Below are positions 24,966 through 33,131 of a DNA stretch of 51,978 nt, one piece after another. The stretch's first letter is position 1. Each line of letters begins with the position of its first letter. Source of the stretch: a bacterium. GTDB lineage: Bacteria > UBA10199 > JAIBAG01. The DNA lies in contig JAIBAG010000017.1 in the NCBI GenBank assembly GCA_019695305.1, forward strand, positions 1 through 51,978, in the 5' to 3' direction. The position numbers were made by a program, and so were the translations under genes. The notes beneath the pieces were generated by a model, which was given only the letters and a program-made list of their open reading frames with translations, was not told where the DNA came from and searched no databases.

Positions 24966-25559
24966 CTAATTTTTAGGGGGATTTGAATTGTAAAAAATAG
25001 ACTCTAACGCCTTGTAACTTAAAGGCATCCTTCGTTCTGATAATACTTTTTTGACTATACTAATGGCAGAAAATTGAGGGATATTTCTTTTGGTTGCGTG
25101 ATTATGCCCTATAGTTAAACCAGCTTTATGTAATGCTTTGATCGCTCCAACAATAATATCATTACGCAATGTATTCTGATTTTTTGCCTTCCCATGTTGT
25201 CTTGGGCGCTTTATCCGTTTATTTTTAGGAATACTACTCCATCCTGCCTGGCTTCTTAAAGCTAATGCCGTCCAACCAGATAGCGACGCAGGTAAAGAAA
25301 ATCCATCTTCAATAAGTTTTGCAATCAGCTCAAGAGCAAGATCAAAACTATGTGGGCTTTGTTTTTTAATAACATTTTCTAATTCAATTTCTGCCGCTTT
25401 TATTACTGCCTCATGCCGAGGCATTTTGTCGTTAGTCAGGTATTTAAAAGAATCAGGAAGAAAATCAGGGCTAATGGAAATTCCATCACCATGAATAAAA
25501 TCAAGGTACTTTAATTTTTCTCTCGCTATCTCATAATATTTTTCATCTTTATTTACCAT
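24966..25559 (-). CDS. hypothetical element B protein
   Basis: A 197-residue basic protein. The central GWSSIPKNKRIKRPRQHGKAKNQN is strongly basic, followed by LHKAGLTIGHNHATKRNIPQFSAISIVKKVL, a helical, DNA-binding-looking segment. No family recognised. Located between the lipoprotein gene and AlpA on the same strand. Confidence 0.55.
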   Translation of the reverse strand: MVNKDEKYYEIAREKLKYLDFIHGDGISISPDFLPDSFKYLTNDKMPRHEAVIKAAEIELENVIKKQSPHSFDLALELIAKLIEDGFSLPASLSGWTALALRSQAGWSSIPKNKRIKRPRQHGKAKNQNTLRNDIIVGAIKALHKAGLTIGHNHATKRNIPQFSAISIVKKVLSERRMPLSYKALESIFYNSNPPKN

Positions 25560-25603
25560 GGACTAATAATTTAACAACTTATCATATCTGGCAATAATAA
25601 TAT

Positions 25604-26143
25604 TTATGATTTTGTAAGGGTTAACCAATGCGTTTCATTGGCTCTAATATTCATTTTTGTGGAGCTTATGGCATCGATCGATAAAAGAATTTTGCTTGAA
25701 GTTTGGGTTAACACAATAACATTGCCAAGCACATCCCATGAAACTGCTTCATCGCACGCTGTGGTGTCGTTAAAAAAATCACCAAAACCATTATCAATAG
25801 TGCATGAGTAAGAGCCATTTTCGTTAAATGTTAGAGTGGCGGAATCGGAGGTGATTTCAGCGAGATCGTCAAAAACATAGTATGTGCCACTCCAAGTTCC
25901 GACAAGGGTATCGGTTAAATCCGTTGGTTCTTGGCGGTCAAGTCGGTTATCCAGCTCATCAAGCGCGCTTTGCGTATCCGTTGCTGTCATACCCGATCCT
26001 GAATTATCAAAAATTACATCGGCGGCGTTGCCGATGGCATCGGCAATCGCACGACTTACCTGCGTACCGCCCCCACATGCCGTTATATAAAAAATTCCTG
26101 AAATAAACCCTACAATAATTAGAAAAAATGATCTTTGTTTCAT
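25604..26143 (-). CDS. putative lipoprotein divergent to the C-protein-like gene
   Basis: From ATG 26143 (SD AAGGAA seven bases upstream; an in-frame Met five codons earlier lacks one), 179 residues. Signal peptide ends in the lipobox YITAC followed by GGG. The mature part has a Ser/Asp-rich linker (TDTQSALDELDNR) and a beta-rich domain (LVGTWSGTYYVFDDLAEI ... YSCTIDNGFGDFF). Possibly a surface-exposed phage-resistance or immunity lipoprotein, but that is only suggested by its place in the cargo zone. Its promoter region shares the C-box with the divergent regulator. Confidence 0.6.
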   Translation of the reverse strand: MKQRSFFLIIVGFISGIFYITACGGGTQVSRAIADAIGNAADVIFDNSGSGMTATDTQSALDELDNRLDRQEPTDLTDTLVGTWSGTYYVFDDLAEITSDSATLTFNENGSYSCTIDNGFGDFFNDTTACDEAVSWDVLGNVIVLTQTSSKILLSIDAISSTKMNIRANETHWLTLTKS

Positions 26144-26198
26144 AAATGTTCCTTTCAAATAATAGCTATTTTTAAAATCGGCCCCCTTTAAAAATGAT

Positions 26199-26223
26199 AC
26201 TTATAGTCCGTAGACCTATAGTC
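26199..26223 (+). promoter_or_regulatory. C-box-like operator with promoter
   Basis: Two boxes, ACTTATAGTC (26199-26208) and ACCTATAGTC (26214-26223), five bases apart (CGTAG), match the C-box pattern of restriction-modification controller proteins. TATAGT (26217-26222) within the right box can act as -10 and the left box lies at -35, with the ATG at 26228 only five bases on, as in leaderless controller genes. Confidence 0.7.
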
Positions 26224-26227
26224 GTCA

Positions 26228-26461
26228 ATGCTTTTAGATTCTTTTACGATGAGAAAGCATCCTCTTTTAGTTTCTATAGGGAAAAAGATTAGGGAATTCC
26301 GCTTACAACAGGGGTGGTCCCAAGAAGAGCTTGCCGCTCGCGCAACTTTGGATAGAACCTATATCGGCGGAATCGAAAGAGGGGAAAGAAACGTATCCAT
26401 TATAAATTTATCTATAATCTCAAAATCATTAAAAGTTTCTCTTAAAGAATTGTTCGAATAA
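26228..26461 (+). CDS. XRE-type controller (C-protein-like) regulator
   Basis: A 77-residue helix-turn-helix protein: SIGKKIREFRLQQGWSQEELAARATLDRTYIGGIERGERNVSIINLSIISKSLKVSLKELFE. The IERGERNxSxxNL pattern and the length fit C proteins of restriction-modification systems, which bind C-boxes and autoregulate. The operator directly upstream supports this. Yet no restriction or methylase gene adjoins it; the next gene encodes an unrecognised three-TM protein. Likely sets delayed or balanced expression of that protein and perhaps the divergent lipoprotein. Alternative start at 26249 is possible if a leader exists. Confidence 0.8.
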   Translation: MLLDSFTMRKHPLLVSIGKKIREFRLQQGWSQEELAARATLDRTYIGGIERGERNVSIINLSIISKSLKVSLKELFE

Positions 26462-26528
26462 TTTCCAAAATCAACATTACCAATAATAAAACTTGGCATA
26501 TTTATGATTGCTTATTATTTGTAGTGGC

Positions 26529-28214
26529 ATGGAAGAATTACCATTAAAATGCTTACTTGGCTTAGAATGTAATGCCACAGTAGATGCATTGCGTGTAACA
26601 GGGCAATATGTTCGTTGGATCGAAATTTTAAGTTTTGCAGTTTTCGTTATGGCAATAAGTGAATTTATTGACCGTAATTTATTTCATTCTTATATTCTGA
26701 AAAGGTCAAAAATTGTAAAGCCTCTCTTTATTGCACTTTCTTTTTCAATTTTGGCAGTTGTTGTCGCAAACATCCTAACAATCCCCTTAATACCCGGAAC
26801 CCCGATCCCCTTTATTTCATATCCTACATTTTGGGAATTACTAAGTCTTTTAGCGGCAACTTTTGTGCTTGTTGTTATGATTCCTATATCTTTTTTCCCG
26901 AAGAAATTTATCCCGAAATTTAATAAACGAAACTATAGAGATGTTTGGAATATTGCCTGCAAAGCAATTTTATATGATGGAACAACAGAAGCGTACTTCG
27001 CTTTTAGTAGAGTGATAGACTACAATCTCGAACGAATTATTAAGTATGCTAAAAAATACGATTCCCATTATAAACCGGGCCCTGCTAAAAGTGCATATGA
27101 ACGCTATAAAGTTAAAGAGAAGGATAAGCCAATTATTGAGCATGCTATACGTATTTTGGACCAGATGTGTTCCGATGAAAAATTTTGTAAATATTTGGCC
27201 TGTAATAACATTCGTTTAGTATCTAGGTTAATTGGATTGGCAAATGAAAATCAGCTTTGGACATCGTGTGGGTACAGTTTGTATCAAACCTTATATAAAA
27301 ATTTATTCGAAAACGATGAGAGTATTCTCTCCCAAGAATTATCCTATGGAGGATTAGGCTATAGTCGTCCTCTTTTTAGTTCAATTTTTAACTTCCCCGC
27401 TCTTACTTCAAATTATAATATTTTTCAGCCTTGTACTCATGGGGCGCTTAAAAATATCAGCTCTCTAACAATAAGAAAGGTCTGTGATGCTTTAGAAATC
27501 GCAATAATAGATTATTTTTCAAATGAACAAATAAACTGGCATAAAGACTGTCCTGCTTCGGCTTTAAAGGTAGGCCTAACAAGCCTTACAAGCATCATAG
27601 GCACAATATGCAGAGAGCTAAATTACGATAAGGTTGAATTTTATAGAAGCCCATATCAGGATTTAACAATTCAAATTTTAATGCTTTTTGAAACCATCTC
27701 AAAACTATTGCCTCCCAAACTTGATAATCTTAGTGATGACGAAAAAAATATTACTATTAAAAGTTTAGGTAACGGCATTGTAGATTCCGTCTTTCAAATA
27801 TTAGAATCTCTTTCTTTAATTCAAAACAATCAAACTTCAAGGGCATATACTACAAATCTTTTTTGGATTTTATTTTCATACAAAGAGGGGGAATATTTAG
27901 ATGTTTTGCATGATAAATTATATGAAAAAATCTCTAAAAGAATTGATGAAAATAAAAAGAAAAATTACGTATCAATGTCTCGTCTTATGCTAAGTGTATA
28001 TGGCTCTAGTTTCCCTAACGCTCAAGAAAAAGAGGGGAAAATTGCTAGCTATATTCAAGATGAATTTTATAAAGAAATTGCACAACTAGGGTTGGCTAAT
28101 GATGAGTCTGCTGAATATTTTTTCCCATCAAATTGGAGCTGGGATATAATAAAAAAAGAAATTAAAAATCATCGTAATCAAACAATATATCCAATGCCTC
28201 CAATTAAAAAATGA
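26529..28214 (+). CDS. unknown three-TM protein controlled by the C-protein-like gene
   Basis: From ATG 26529 (a TTG seven codons earlier is in frame), 561 residues. Three hydrophobic spans (about residues 30-45, 65-85 and 100-125) are followed by a cytosolic, mostly helical domain of about 430 residues (for example KPIIEHAIRILDQMC and TIQILMLFETISKLLPPK) with no catalytic motif I can name. The gene is very AT-rich and sits between the C-box unit and the integrase, a cargo slot where satellites carry defence genes. Membrane anchor plus large sensor-like domain is the layout of several abortive effectors. Function unknown; defence role is inference. Confidence 0.65.
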   Translation: MEELPLKCLLGLECNATVDALRVTGQYVRWIEILSFAVFVMAISEFIDRNLFHSYILKRSKIVKPLFIALSFSILAVVVANILTIPLIPGTPIPFISYPTFWELLSLLAATFVLVVMIPISFFPKKFIPKFNKRNYRDVWNIACKAILYDGTTEAYFAFSRVIDYNLERIIKYAKKYDSHYKPGPAKSAYERYKVKEKDKPIIEHAIRILDQMCSDEKFCKYLACNNIRLVSRLIGLANENQLWTSCGYSLYQTLYKNLFENDESILSQELSYGGLGYSRPLFSSIFNFPALTSNYNIFQPCTHGALKNISSLTIRKVCDALEIAIIDYFSNEQINWHKDCPASALKVGLTSLTSIIGTICRELNYDKVEFYRSPYQDLTIQILMLFETISKLLPPKLDNLSDDEKNITIKSLGNGIVDSVFQILESLSLIQNNQTSRAYTTNLFWILFSYKEGEYLDVLHDKLYEKISKRIDENKKKNYVSMSRLMLSVYGSSFPNAQEKEGKIASYIQDEFYKEIAQLGLANDESAEYFFPSNWSWDIIKKEIKNHRNQTIYPMPPIKK

Positions 28215-28223
28215 TTATTACCA

Positions 28224-29465
28224 CTATGGAACTTTTTGTAATTGAACAATCTGCGTAGATACTCTCAACTTATCTAAATAATCTGCCCACTGTTGCATCA
28301 TCTTTCGCCGCTCTGGTAAGTGAGTCGCACGATTATAGGCCCTCCCTAATGGGTCGCTTACTTTATGTGCTAATTGCTGTTCAGAATATTCCCCCGGTAC
28401 ATGCAATACTTGCGTGAGCATTGTTTTAGCCATAGCTCTAAAGCCATGCCCACACATTTCATCTTTACCAAACCCCATACGTCTAAGCGCCGCCAAAACT
28501 GCGTTATTGCTCATAGGGCGAGTTCTTGTTCTTTCTCCGGGAAAAACATATCGCCCACTGCCTGTTACAGGGTAAATCTCCCTTAAAATATCTAAGGCTT
28601 GTTTAGAAAGCGGAACAAGATGGGCCTCTTTCATTTTCATCCGTTCGGCTGGAATATTCCATTCGGCAGTATCAAAGTTAATTTCTGCCCATTCAGCTTG
28701 CCGTAGCTCACCGGGACGTACAAATACTAAGGGAGCAAAGCGAAGAGCACATTTAGTTACGAAACTACCTTGATAACCATCTATAGCTCTTAATAGCTGG
28801 CCTACGGCGTTAGGCTCAACCAGTGCCGCATAGTGCTTTACCTTCGGAGGTTTTAGCATTCCTTTTAAATTAGGAGCAGGATTACGTTCAGCGCGTCCGG
28901 TTTGGATAGCGTAGCGAAAAACTTGTTCACAATTTTGGAGTAATCGATGAGCCGTTTCTAAAGCCCCACGATTTTCCACTTTTCTTAAAACAACACTTAA
29001 TTCGGGAGTAGTAACTTCGGAAATTGGTCGACTGCCTATCCACGGGAAAATATCAATTTCTAATCTCCGAACAATATTTTTTTGGTGGGCTTCACTACAC
29101 CTGCCGGATGGTTTTGAAAAATACTCACGCGCAATCACTTCAAAAGTGTTGGCTGATTTCTCGGCACGGGCGGCTTTCATCGCATAGCGGTTTTGTAATG
29201 GGTCAACCCCGTTACTCCGTAGTTTCCGTGCTTCGATATGCTTTTCTCGGGCTTCCTTTAAAGTAACATCTGGATATACGCCAAGAGAGAGGCGTTTTTC
29301 TTTCCCATCAAAACGATATTTATATCGCCACCACTTCCCACCAGTGGGGGAAACTTCTAAATACAAACCTCCACCATCAAAAAGACGATCAGTTATTTTT
29401 TCTCCCGGTTTTTTGGGATTATCTTTAGGCTTGGCTGTTTTAACCTGAATATCGGTAAGACTCAT
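28224..29465 (-). CDS. P4-type tyrosine integrase of element B
   Basis: A 413-residue integrase. N-terminal DUF4102-type arm-binding domain (MSLTDIQVKTAKPKD ... FDGGGLYLEVSPTGGKWWRYKY). SAM-like core-binding domain about 105-200, then the catalytic domain: Arg250 (RPGEL), Lys near 277-279 (MKMKEAHLVPL), His340-x-x-Arg343 (HGFR) and nucleophile Tyr377 (YNRATHL). Integrases of this clade typically use tRNA or tmRNA 3' ends; here the gene is oriented with its 5' end facing ssrA and the repeated TGCCCC(C) motifs lie over its promoter, so it may repress itself. Confidence 0.95.
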   Translation of the reverse strand: MSLTDIQVKTAKPKDNPKKPGEKITDRLFDGGGLYLEVSPTGGKWWRYKYRFDGKEKRLSLGVYPDVTLKEAREKHIEARKLRSNGVDPLQNRYAMKAARAEKSANTFEVIAREYFSKPSGRCSEAHQKNIVRRLEIDIFPWIGSRPISEVTTPELSVVLRKVENRGALETAHRLLQNCEQVFRYAIQTGRAERNPAPNLKGMLKPPKVKHYAALVEPNAVGQLLRAIDGYQGSFVTKCALRFAPLVFVRPGELRQAEWAEINFDTAEWNIPAERMKMKEAHLVPLSKQALDILREIYPVTGSGRYVFPGERTRTRPMSNNAVLAALRRMGFGKDEMCGHGFRAMAKTMLTQVLHVPGEYSEQQLAHKVSDPLGRAYNRATHLPERRKMMQQWADYLDKLRVSTQIVQLQKVP

Positions 29466-29466
29466 T

Positions 29467-29520
29467 TTGGGGGCAACTCACTTTCTAAAACTATAGTTGC
29501 CCCCACAAATGCCCCCAAAG
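29467..29520. promoter_or_regulatory. candidate integrase arm-type sites, right end of element B
   Basis: TTGGGGGCAACT (29467-29478) in one orientation and GTTGCCCCCAC and ATGCCCCCAAAG (29495-29520) in the other, next to the integrase start. The left end carries the same motif. Binding of integrase here would also repress the integrase promoter. Confidence 0.55.
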
Positions 29521-29643
29521 AGGGGTGGATGTCAAGAGTATACTTTGGACTACCTTGAACAAGTAATCATTTTAAATCAATTACTTACGTATTTTTTAAA
29601 GACTATATTGGACTGCTTTGGATGTCTTTGGTCTTTGAAAAAG

Positions 29644-29993
29644 TGGAGGCGCCGGGAATTGAACCCGGGTCCGAAAAAGTTCACTATAAACGTCTACAGG
29701 TTTAGCTTTGGTACAAGTTTTATTTGAGCCTTTACCCCAAAGCGGGTGTACCCAAACGAGCCCATGTTTAGTTTAACTTTTGATCCCATAGACAAAAACC
29801 AAAAGCGATCCCAAATTGTTTACGCCCATGAACCCGACTTGGGAGACCAAATCCATGAACGGCAGCCTAATTAGGCAGCAGCGCGAGCGACATCGTCGTT
29901 GGCGTTTATTGTTTTTGAAGTCGTTTAGCGAGAGCCTTCAACTCGACCTGCAGCTTACGGGTATTACAATCCCGTCGAAACCGTTACGCCCCC
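29644..29993 (-). ncRNA. ssrA: transfer-messenger RNA (ssrA)
   Basis: Read on the minus strand: GGGGGCGTAACGGTTTCGACGGG at the 5' end, and a 3' end with the T-loop GGGTTCAATTCCCGGCGCC then TCCA. The 5' GGGGGC pairs with 3' GCCTCC as the acceptor stem. The tag frame runs from GCC (29903-29901) to TAA (29873-29871), encoding ANDDVARAAA after the alanine from charged tmRNA; a TAAAC lies just before the resume codon. About 350 nt, a normal length. CCA is not encoded. The 3' end holds the 17-bp att core of element B. Confidence 0.96.
29648..29664. repeat. attR 17-bp repeat within ssrA
   Basis: GGCGCCGGGAATTGAAC in the tmRNA acceptor/T-arm region is identical to the copy at 19830-19846 and marks the right boundary of element B; the element restores a functional ssrA 3' end. 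Confidence 0.9.
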
Positions 29994-30084
29994 ATGTCAA
30001 AGAACAACCATTACAGTGTAACTTGAATAGACGGGAAAACCTAGTACCTTAGCCAATCTATTTTTAACGGTCTTTGCATAAGCG

Positions 30085-30133
30085 CTTGTAATCAACTTAA
30101 ATCATTACACTTATTGGATTTAAGTTGAACAAG
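30085..30133. other. 17-bp-stem palindrome upstream of ssrA
   Basis: CTTGT (30085-30089), AA, TCAACTTAAATC (30092-30103), a 13-base loop, then GATTTAAGTTGA (30117-30128) and ACAAG (30129-30133): a stem with one AA bulge. It lies about 90 bases upstream of the tmRNA 5' end, between it and the nitrobindin-like gene, and may be a terminator for the latter; no T-run follows. The rest of 29994-30176 shows no gene. Confidence 0.55.
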
Positions 30134-30176
30134 CCCTAATGGGTAAATAGAAAGATGTCAATGGGGCTAAAATTGC

Positions 30177-30740
30177 TTAATTACTCACTCTTTTCAAAGT
30201 ATTTTTATCGATATGCTGAAAAAAGGAGTCCTGACCCGCAATTTTTATCTGCGTATTCTGTTCGTAACTAAAACAATTGCTATCGTGTATGGTGAGAGTT
30301 TGATCAAATTGAACAATTTGAAATTGAGCTTCTAAAAATAAATTGGACGAGATCCCGTAGCAATTAGAACCGCGCTTGGCACCCAAAGTCCATATTGTTG
30401 AATCCATCTCCACCGTGCCTCCGGCTATCAAAGCAATACCACGCGGGATGGTAAAACATCTTAAAACCTGCTTATCACTGGGATGCCACAACCAATACCC
30501 TACTTCTTCATGAAAACCATCCACTTCACCCACACGCGTGGCCACCGTACTGTAACGCAAACCATACAGCATTTGCTCGTGATTTTGCACGGGGGATATG
30601 GGCTCAAAAACCATGCGTTCTCTAAACTTATTTTTTTCTACCCCACGATCATCGGAAGGAGCCGTATCGTCACCTTTATCACCTTCCCAAACACCAGCCA
30701 AAACAGCCAAAGGCCCCAAATTTTTAATATCCAGAGTCAT
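30177..30740 (-). CDS. nitrobindin-like heme-binding beta-barrel protein
   Basis: A 187-residue protein: LGPLAVLAGVWEGDKGDD, then FEPISPVQNHEQMLYGLRY and GFHEEVGYWLWHPSDKQV match the THAP4-type/nitrobindin barrel (PF08768). In this family a His in the second half binds ferric heme; several His are present (FHEEVGYWLWHP). Proposed activity is nitrite/nitric oxide or peroxynitrite handling, but only the fold is evident. It sits 14 bases after hemL on the same strand, which fits a heme-related role. Confidence 0.85.
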   Translation of the reverse strand: MTLDIKNLGPLAVLAGVWEGDKGDDTAPSDDRGVEKNKFRERMVFEPISPVQNHEQMLYGLRYSTVATRVGEVDGFHEEVGYWLWHPSDKQVLRCFTIPRGIALIAGGTVEMDSTIWTLGAKRGSNCYGISSNLFLEAQFQIVQFDQTLTIHDSNCFSYEQNTQIKIAGQDSFFQHIDKNTLKRVSN

Positions 30741-30754
30741 CGTAAACCTCCCAA

Positions 30755-32044
30755 TTATTTTTTTAACTGAGTTAAAACCTGATCAAAAGCAAAAATTGTA
30801 GCCTCAATATCATCCGGCGTGTGTGTGATGGAAATAAAACCAGCTTCAAAAGCCGAAGGCGCCAAATAAATGCCTTGATGAATTAAACCGTGAAAAACTT
30901 TCTTAAAAAATGCCGAATCCGCATTGCGAGCACTGGCCGCATCGGTCACGGGTTTATCCGAAAAGAAAAAGGAAAGCATAGAACCCACACGATTCACCAC
31001 AAGAGGAATGTTATGCTGAGCCGCTACTTTTTTAAGCCCTGCTTCCAATGCAGCTCCCAATTTTTCTAAAGTGGCATACGCTTTTCTATCTTCCAGCTCC
31101 ACCAGTGTAGCTAGCCCCGCCGCCATAGCCAAAGGATTCCCGGATAATGTGCCCGCTTGATACACCGGACCTACGGGAGCCACTTTTTCCATGATATCCT
31201 GACGCCCTCCATAAGCCCCCACGGGTAAACCACCACCAATAATTTTGCCCAAACAAGTGAGATCGGGTTTTAAGTTATATAATTCCTGCGCCCCGCCCAA
31301 CGCTACTCTAAAGCCCGTCATCACTTCATCAAAAATAACAAGCGCTCCATTTTTATGGGCCAATTCAATTAAGTTTTTTAGAAAATCAGGTTTGGGAGGG
31401 ATGCAACCCATGTTGCCAATGATGGGTTCTACAATCACACAAGCAATTTGATCTTTGTGAGCCTCAAAAATTTTCTCTACCGAGTTGATATTGTTATAAT
31501 CAGCCACAAGCGTATGCTTGGCAAAATCAGCCGGAACTCCGGCACTATCGGGCTGCCCCAAGGTTTGTGCCCCCGAGCCGGCTTTGACTAATAATGAATC
31601 CGCATGTCCGTGATAACACCCATCAAACTTAATAATTTTATCGCGCCCGGTAAAACCACGCGCCACACGGATAGCGCCCATGGTGGCCTCGGTGCCCGAA
31701 TTCACAAAGCGCACAAGTTCCATAGACGGAAAAGCATTTTTAACTTTTTTTGCCAGTTCAATTTCGGCTGTGGTAGGCGCACCAAAACTGGTGCCATCTT
31801 TCATGGTGTAATGAATAGCCGTAATTACTTTGGGATGGGCATGCCCCAAAATAGCCGGGCCCCAACTCCCCACATAATCCACATATTCATTGCCATCGGC
31901 ATCGTAAACTTTAGACCCTTTAGCCCTAACAATAAAAAGTGGATGGCCCCCCACCCCTTTAAAAGCACGGACGGGCGAGTTAACACCTCCTACTAAATGC
32001 TTCTGGGCTTCAGTAAATAATTTTTCAGATATCTCGTGTTTCAT
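30755..32044 (-). CDS. hemL: glutamate-1-semialdehyde 2,1-aminomutase
   Basis: Converts glutamate-1-semialdehyde to 5-aminolevulinate in heme synthesis with PLP. The 429 residues match the family. Visible: [10 protein letters not shown] at the start, [47 protein letters not shown], and [17 protein letters not shown], where the Lys of the GKIIGGG block is the Schiff-base lysine. It is cytosolic. The DUF559 gene ends three bases before its start, so it is probably read through the repeat element. Confidence 0.97.
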   Translation of the reverse strand: MKHEISEKLFTEAQKHLVGGVNSPVRAFKGVGGHPLFIVRAKGSKVYDADGNEYVDYVGSWGPAILGHAHPKVITAIHYTMKDGTSFGAPTTAEIELAKKVKNAFPSMELVRFVNSGTEATMGAIRVARGFTGRDKIIKFDGCYHGHADSLLVKAGSGAQTLGQPDSAGVPADFAKHTLVADYNNINSVEKIFEAHKDQIACVIVEPIIGNMGCIPPKPDFLKNLIELAHKNGALVIFDEVMTGFRVALGGAQELYNLKPDLTCLGKIIGGGLPVGAYGGRQDIMEKVAPVGPVYQAGTLSGNPLAMAAGLATLVELEDRKAYATLEKLGAALEAGLKKVAAQHNIPLVVNRVGSMLSFFFSDKPVTDAASARNADSAFFKKVFHGLIHQGIYLAPSAFEAGFISITHTPDDIEATIFAFDQVLTQLKK

Positions 32045-32047
32045 ATC

Positions 32048-32458
32048 TTAATGTCCCCCCTTTGTAAGGGGGACTACAGGGGGTAGTTCTTCAAGTATTA
32101 CTTTTTGATACAAATCTTCCATAACCCCATCAATATTGTTTAGCACATCATCATTGCAGTAACGAATAATTCTTAAACCCAATTTTTTCAAATACTCTTC
32201 TCGAAAATTATCTTTCACAACCTGATCTTCTAAACCATGAACATCACCATCTATTTCAATAACCAGGCTTTTTTCCGGACAATAAAAATCTACTATATAA
32301 GGACCAATGCCATGCTGCCTTCTAAACTTAAGATTATTGAATTGTTTTATCCTTAGTTTTAACCACAGACAATTTTCTGCCGGTGTCATTTCACTACGTA
32401 GTTTACGTTTAAAAGGGATATTTTTAGAATCGCCTTTAAGGAAATACTTGATGGCCAC
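32048..32458 (-). CDS. DUF559 (Vsr-like) endonuclease-domain protein
   Basis: A 136-residue protein with a GTG start at 32458. LRSEMTPAENCLWLKLRIKQFNNLKFRRQHGIGPYIVDFYCP followed by LVIEIDGDVHGLED is the DUF559/Vsr-like nuclease pattern (PD-(D/E)XK variant). The SD AGGAGG that serves this start sits within the right terminal inverted repeat, and the C-terminus ELPPVVPLTKGGH is encoded in the left one, so the gene is embedded in a repeat unit. Function unknown; mobile or self-splicing-like behaviour has been suspected for such units. Confidence 0.85.
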   Translation of the reverse strand: MAIKYFLKGDSKNIPFKRKLRSEMTPAENCLWLKLRIKQFNNLKFRRQHGIGPYIVDFYCPEKSLVIEIDGDVHGLEDQVVKDNFREEYLKKLGLRIIRYCNDDVLNNIDGVMEDLYQKVILEELPPVVPLTKGGH

Positions 32459-32496
32459 AAGAACTACCCCTCCTGACCTCCCCTTACAAAGGGGAG
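32055..32496. mobile_element. short element with imperfect TIRs around DUF559
   Basis: Left repeat 32055-32092 and right repeat 32459-32496 are inverted copies sharing CCCCTTTGTAAGGGG and GGGGTAGTTCTT with a divergent middle. Each repeat also contains its own hairpin (CCCCTTTGTAAGGGG and the inverted counterpart). The unit of about 440 bp holds only the DUF559 gene. Confidence 0.75.
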
Positions 32497-32504
32497 GAAC
32501 TTAA

Positions 32505-33131
32505 TTACACACTTTTTCTTTTGGCTTTAATAAATTCTATCACTCCCGGCAACATGGATATAATAATAATAGCCACAATCACAATATGAAAATTTTCCTT
32601 AATGGCCGTCATATTTCCAAAGTGATAACCTAAAATAAGAAAACTTAGTACCCAGGCTAATGCTCCCACCACACAAAAGAAAAAATACTTGGCAAAATGC
32701 ATATGCCCCATACCCGCCACAAATGGGGCAAAGGTGCGCACAATTGGCATAAAACGCGCTAAAATAATGGTTTTGCCACCATACTTGGCATAAAAGTGTT
32801 CTGTTTTTTCCAAATATTCCTTTTTAATAAAACGACTTCTTTTAAGCCTTTCACCAGACCATCGGCCAATGGTGTAATTTACAATATCGCCACATAAAGC
32901 AGCTAATATAAGTAACGGGGCCAATGAATAGGGCGACAAAATTGAATCGGGCGTAGCCGATAAGGCTCCCAACGCAAATAAAAGAGAATCGCCAGGCAAA
33001 AAAGGCGTAACAACAAGTCCCGTTTCGCAAAAAACAATAAGAAATAAAATGAGGTAAATACCGGGGCCAAAGAGGGCAATCCATTCGTTTAAGTGGGTAT
33101 CTAAGTGCAGTATTATATCGATAAAATTCAT
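32505..33131 (-). CDS. DedA-family membrane protein
   Basis: From ATG 33131, which overlaps the GMC stop by ATGA, 208 residues. The VTT/DedA domain contains FCETGLVVTPFLPGDSLLFALGAL, then YTIGRWSGERL and ILARFMPIVRTFAPFVAGMGHM, the GxRFxPxxRtxxPxxAG signature. DedA proteins are inner-membrane transporters or flippases (phospholipid or undecaprenyl phosphate recycling). It ends the operon; the exact substrate is not evident. Confidence 0.93.
   Translation of the reverse strand: MNFIDIILHLDTHLNEWIALFGPGIYLILFLIVFCETGLVVTPFLPGDSLLFALGALSATPDSILSPYSLAPLLILAALCGDIVNYTIGRWSGERLKRSRFIKKEYLEKTEHFYAKYGGKTIILARFMPIVRTFAPFVAGMGHMHFAKYFFFCVVGALAWVLSFLILGYHFGNMTAIKENFHIVIVAIIIISMLPGVIEFIKAKRKSV

Larger units (their letters stand above)
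19830..29664. mobile_element. element B: P4-like satellite integrated at ssrA
   Basis: About 9.8 kb bounded by the 17-bp direct repeat. It has a P4-type tyrosine integrase next to ssrA, an AlpA regulator, a DUF3987 ATPase and a block of small accessory genes, but no structural phage genes, which suits a satellite or integrative island. Motifs TGCCCC(C) recur near both ends. Base composition is noticeably more AT-rich than the host flanks. Two cargo zones are apparent: 19924-21820 next to attL, and 24966-28214 between AlpA and the integrase. Confidence 0.85.

Noticed and set aside
29497-30052. Plus-strand reading frames opposite ssrA
   Set aside because: They are antisense to the tmRNA; the apparent WRRRELNPGP peptide is only the translated T-arm region.
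31604-31996. 130-codon frame opposite hemL
   Set aside because: Shadow of the conserved hemL frame.
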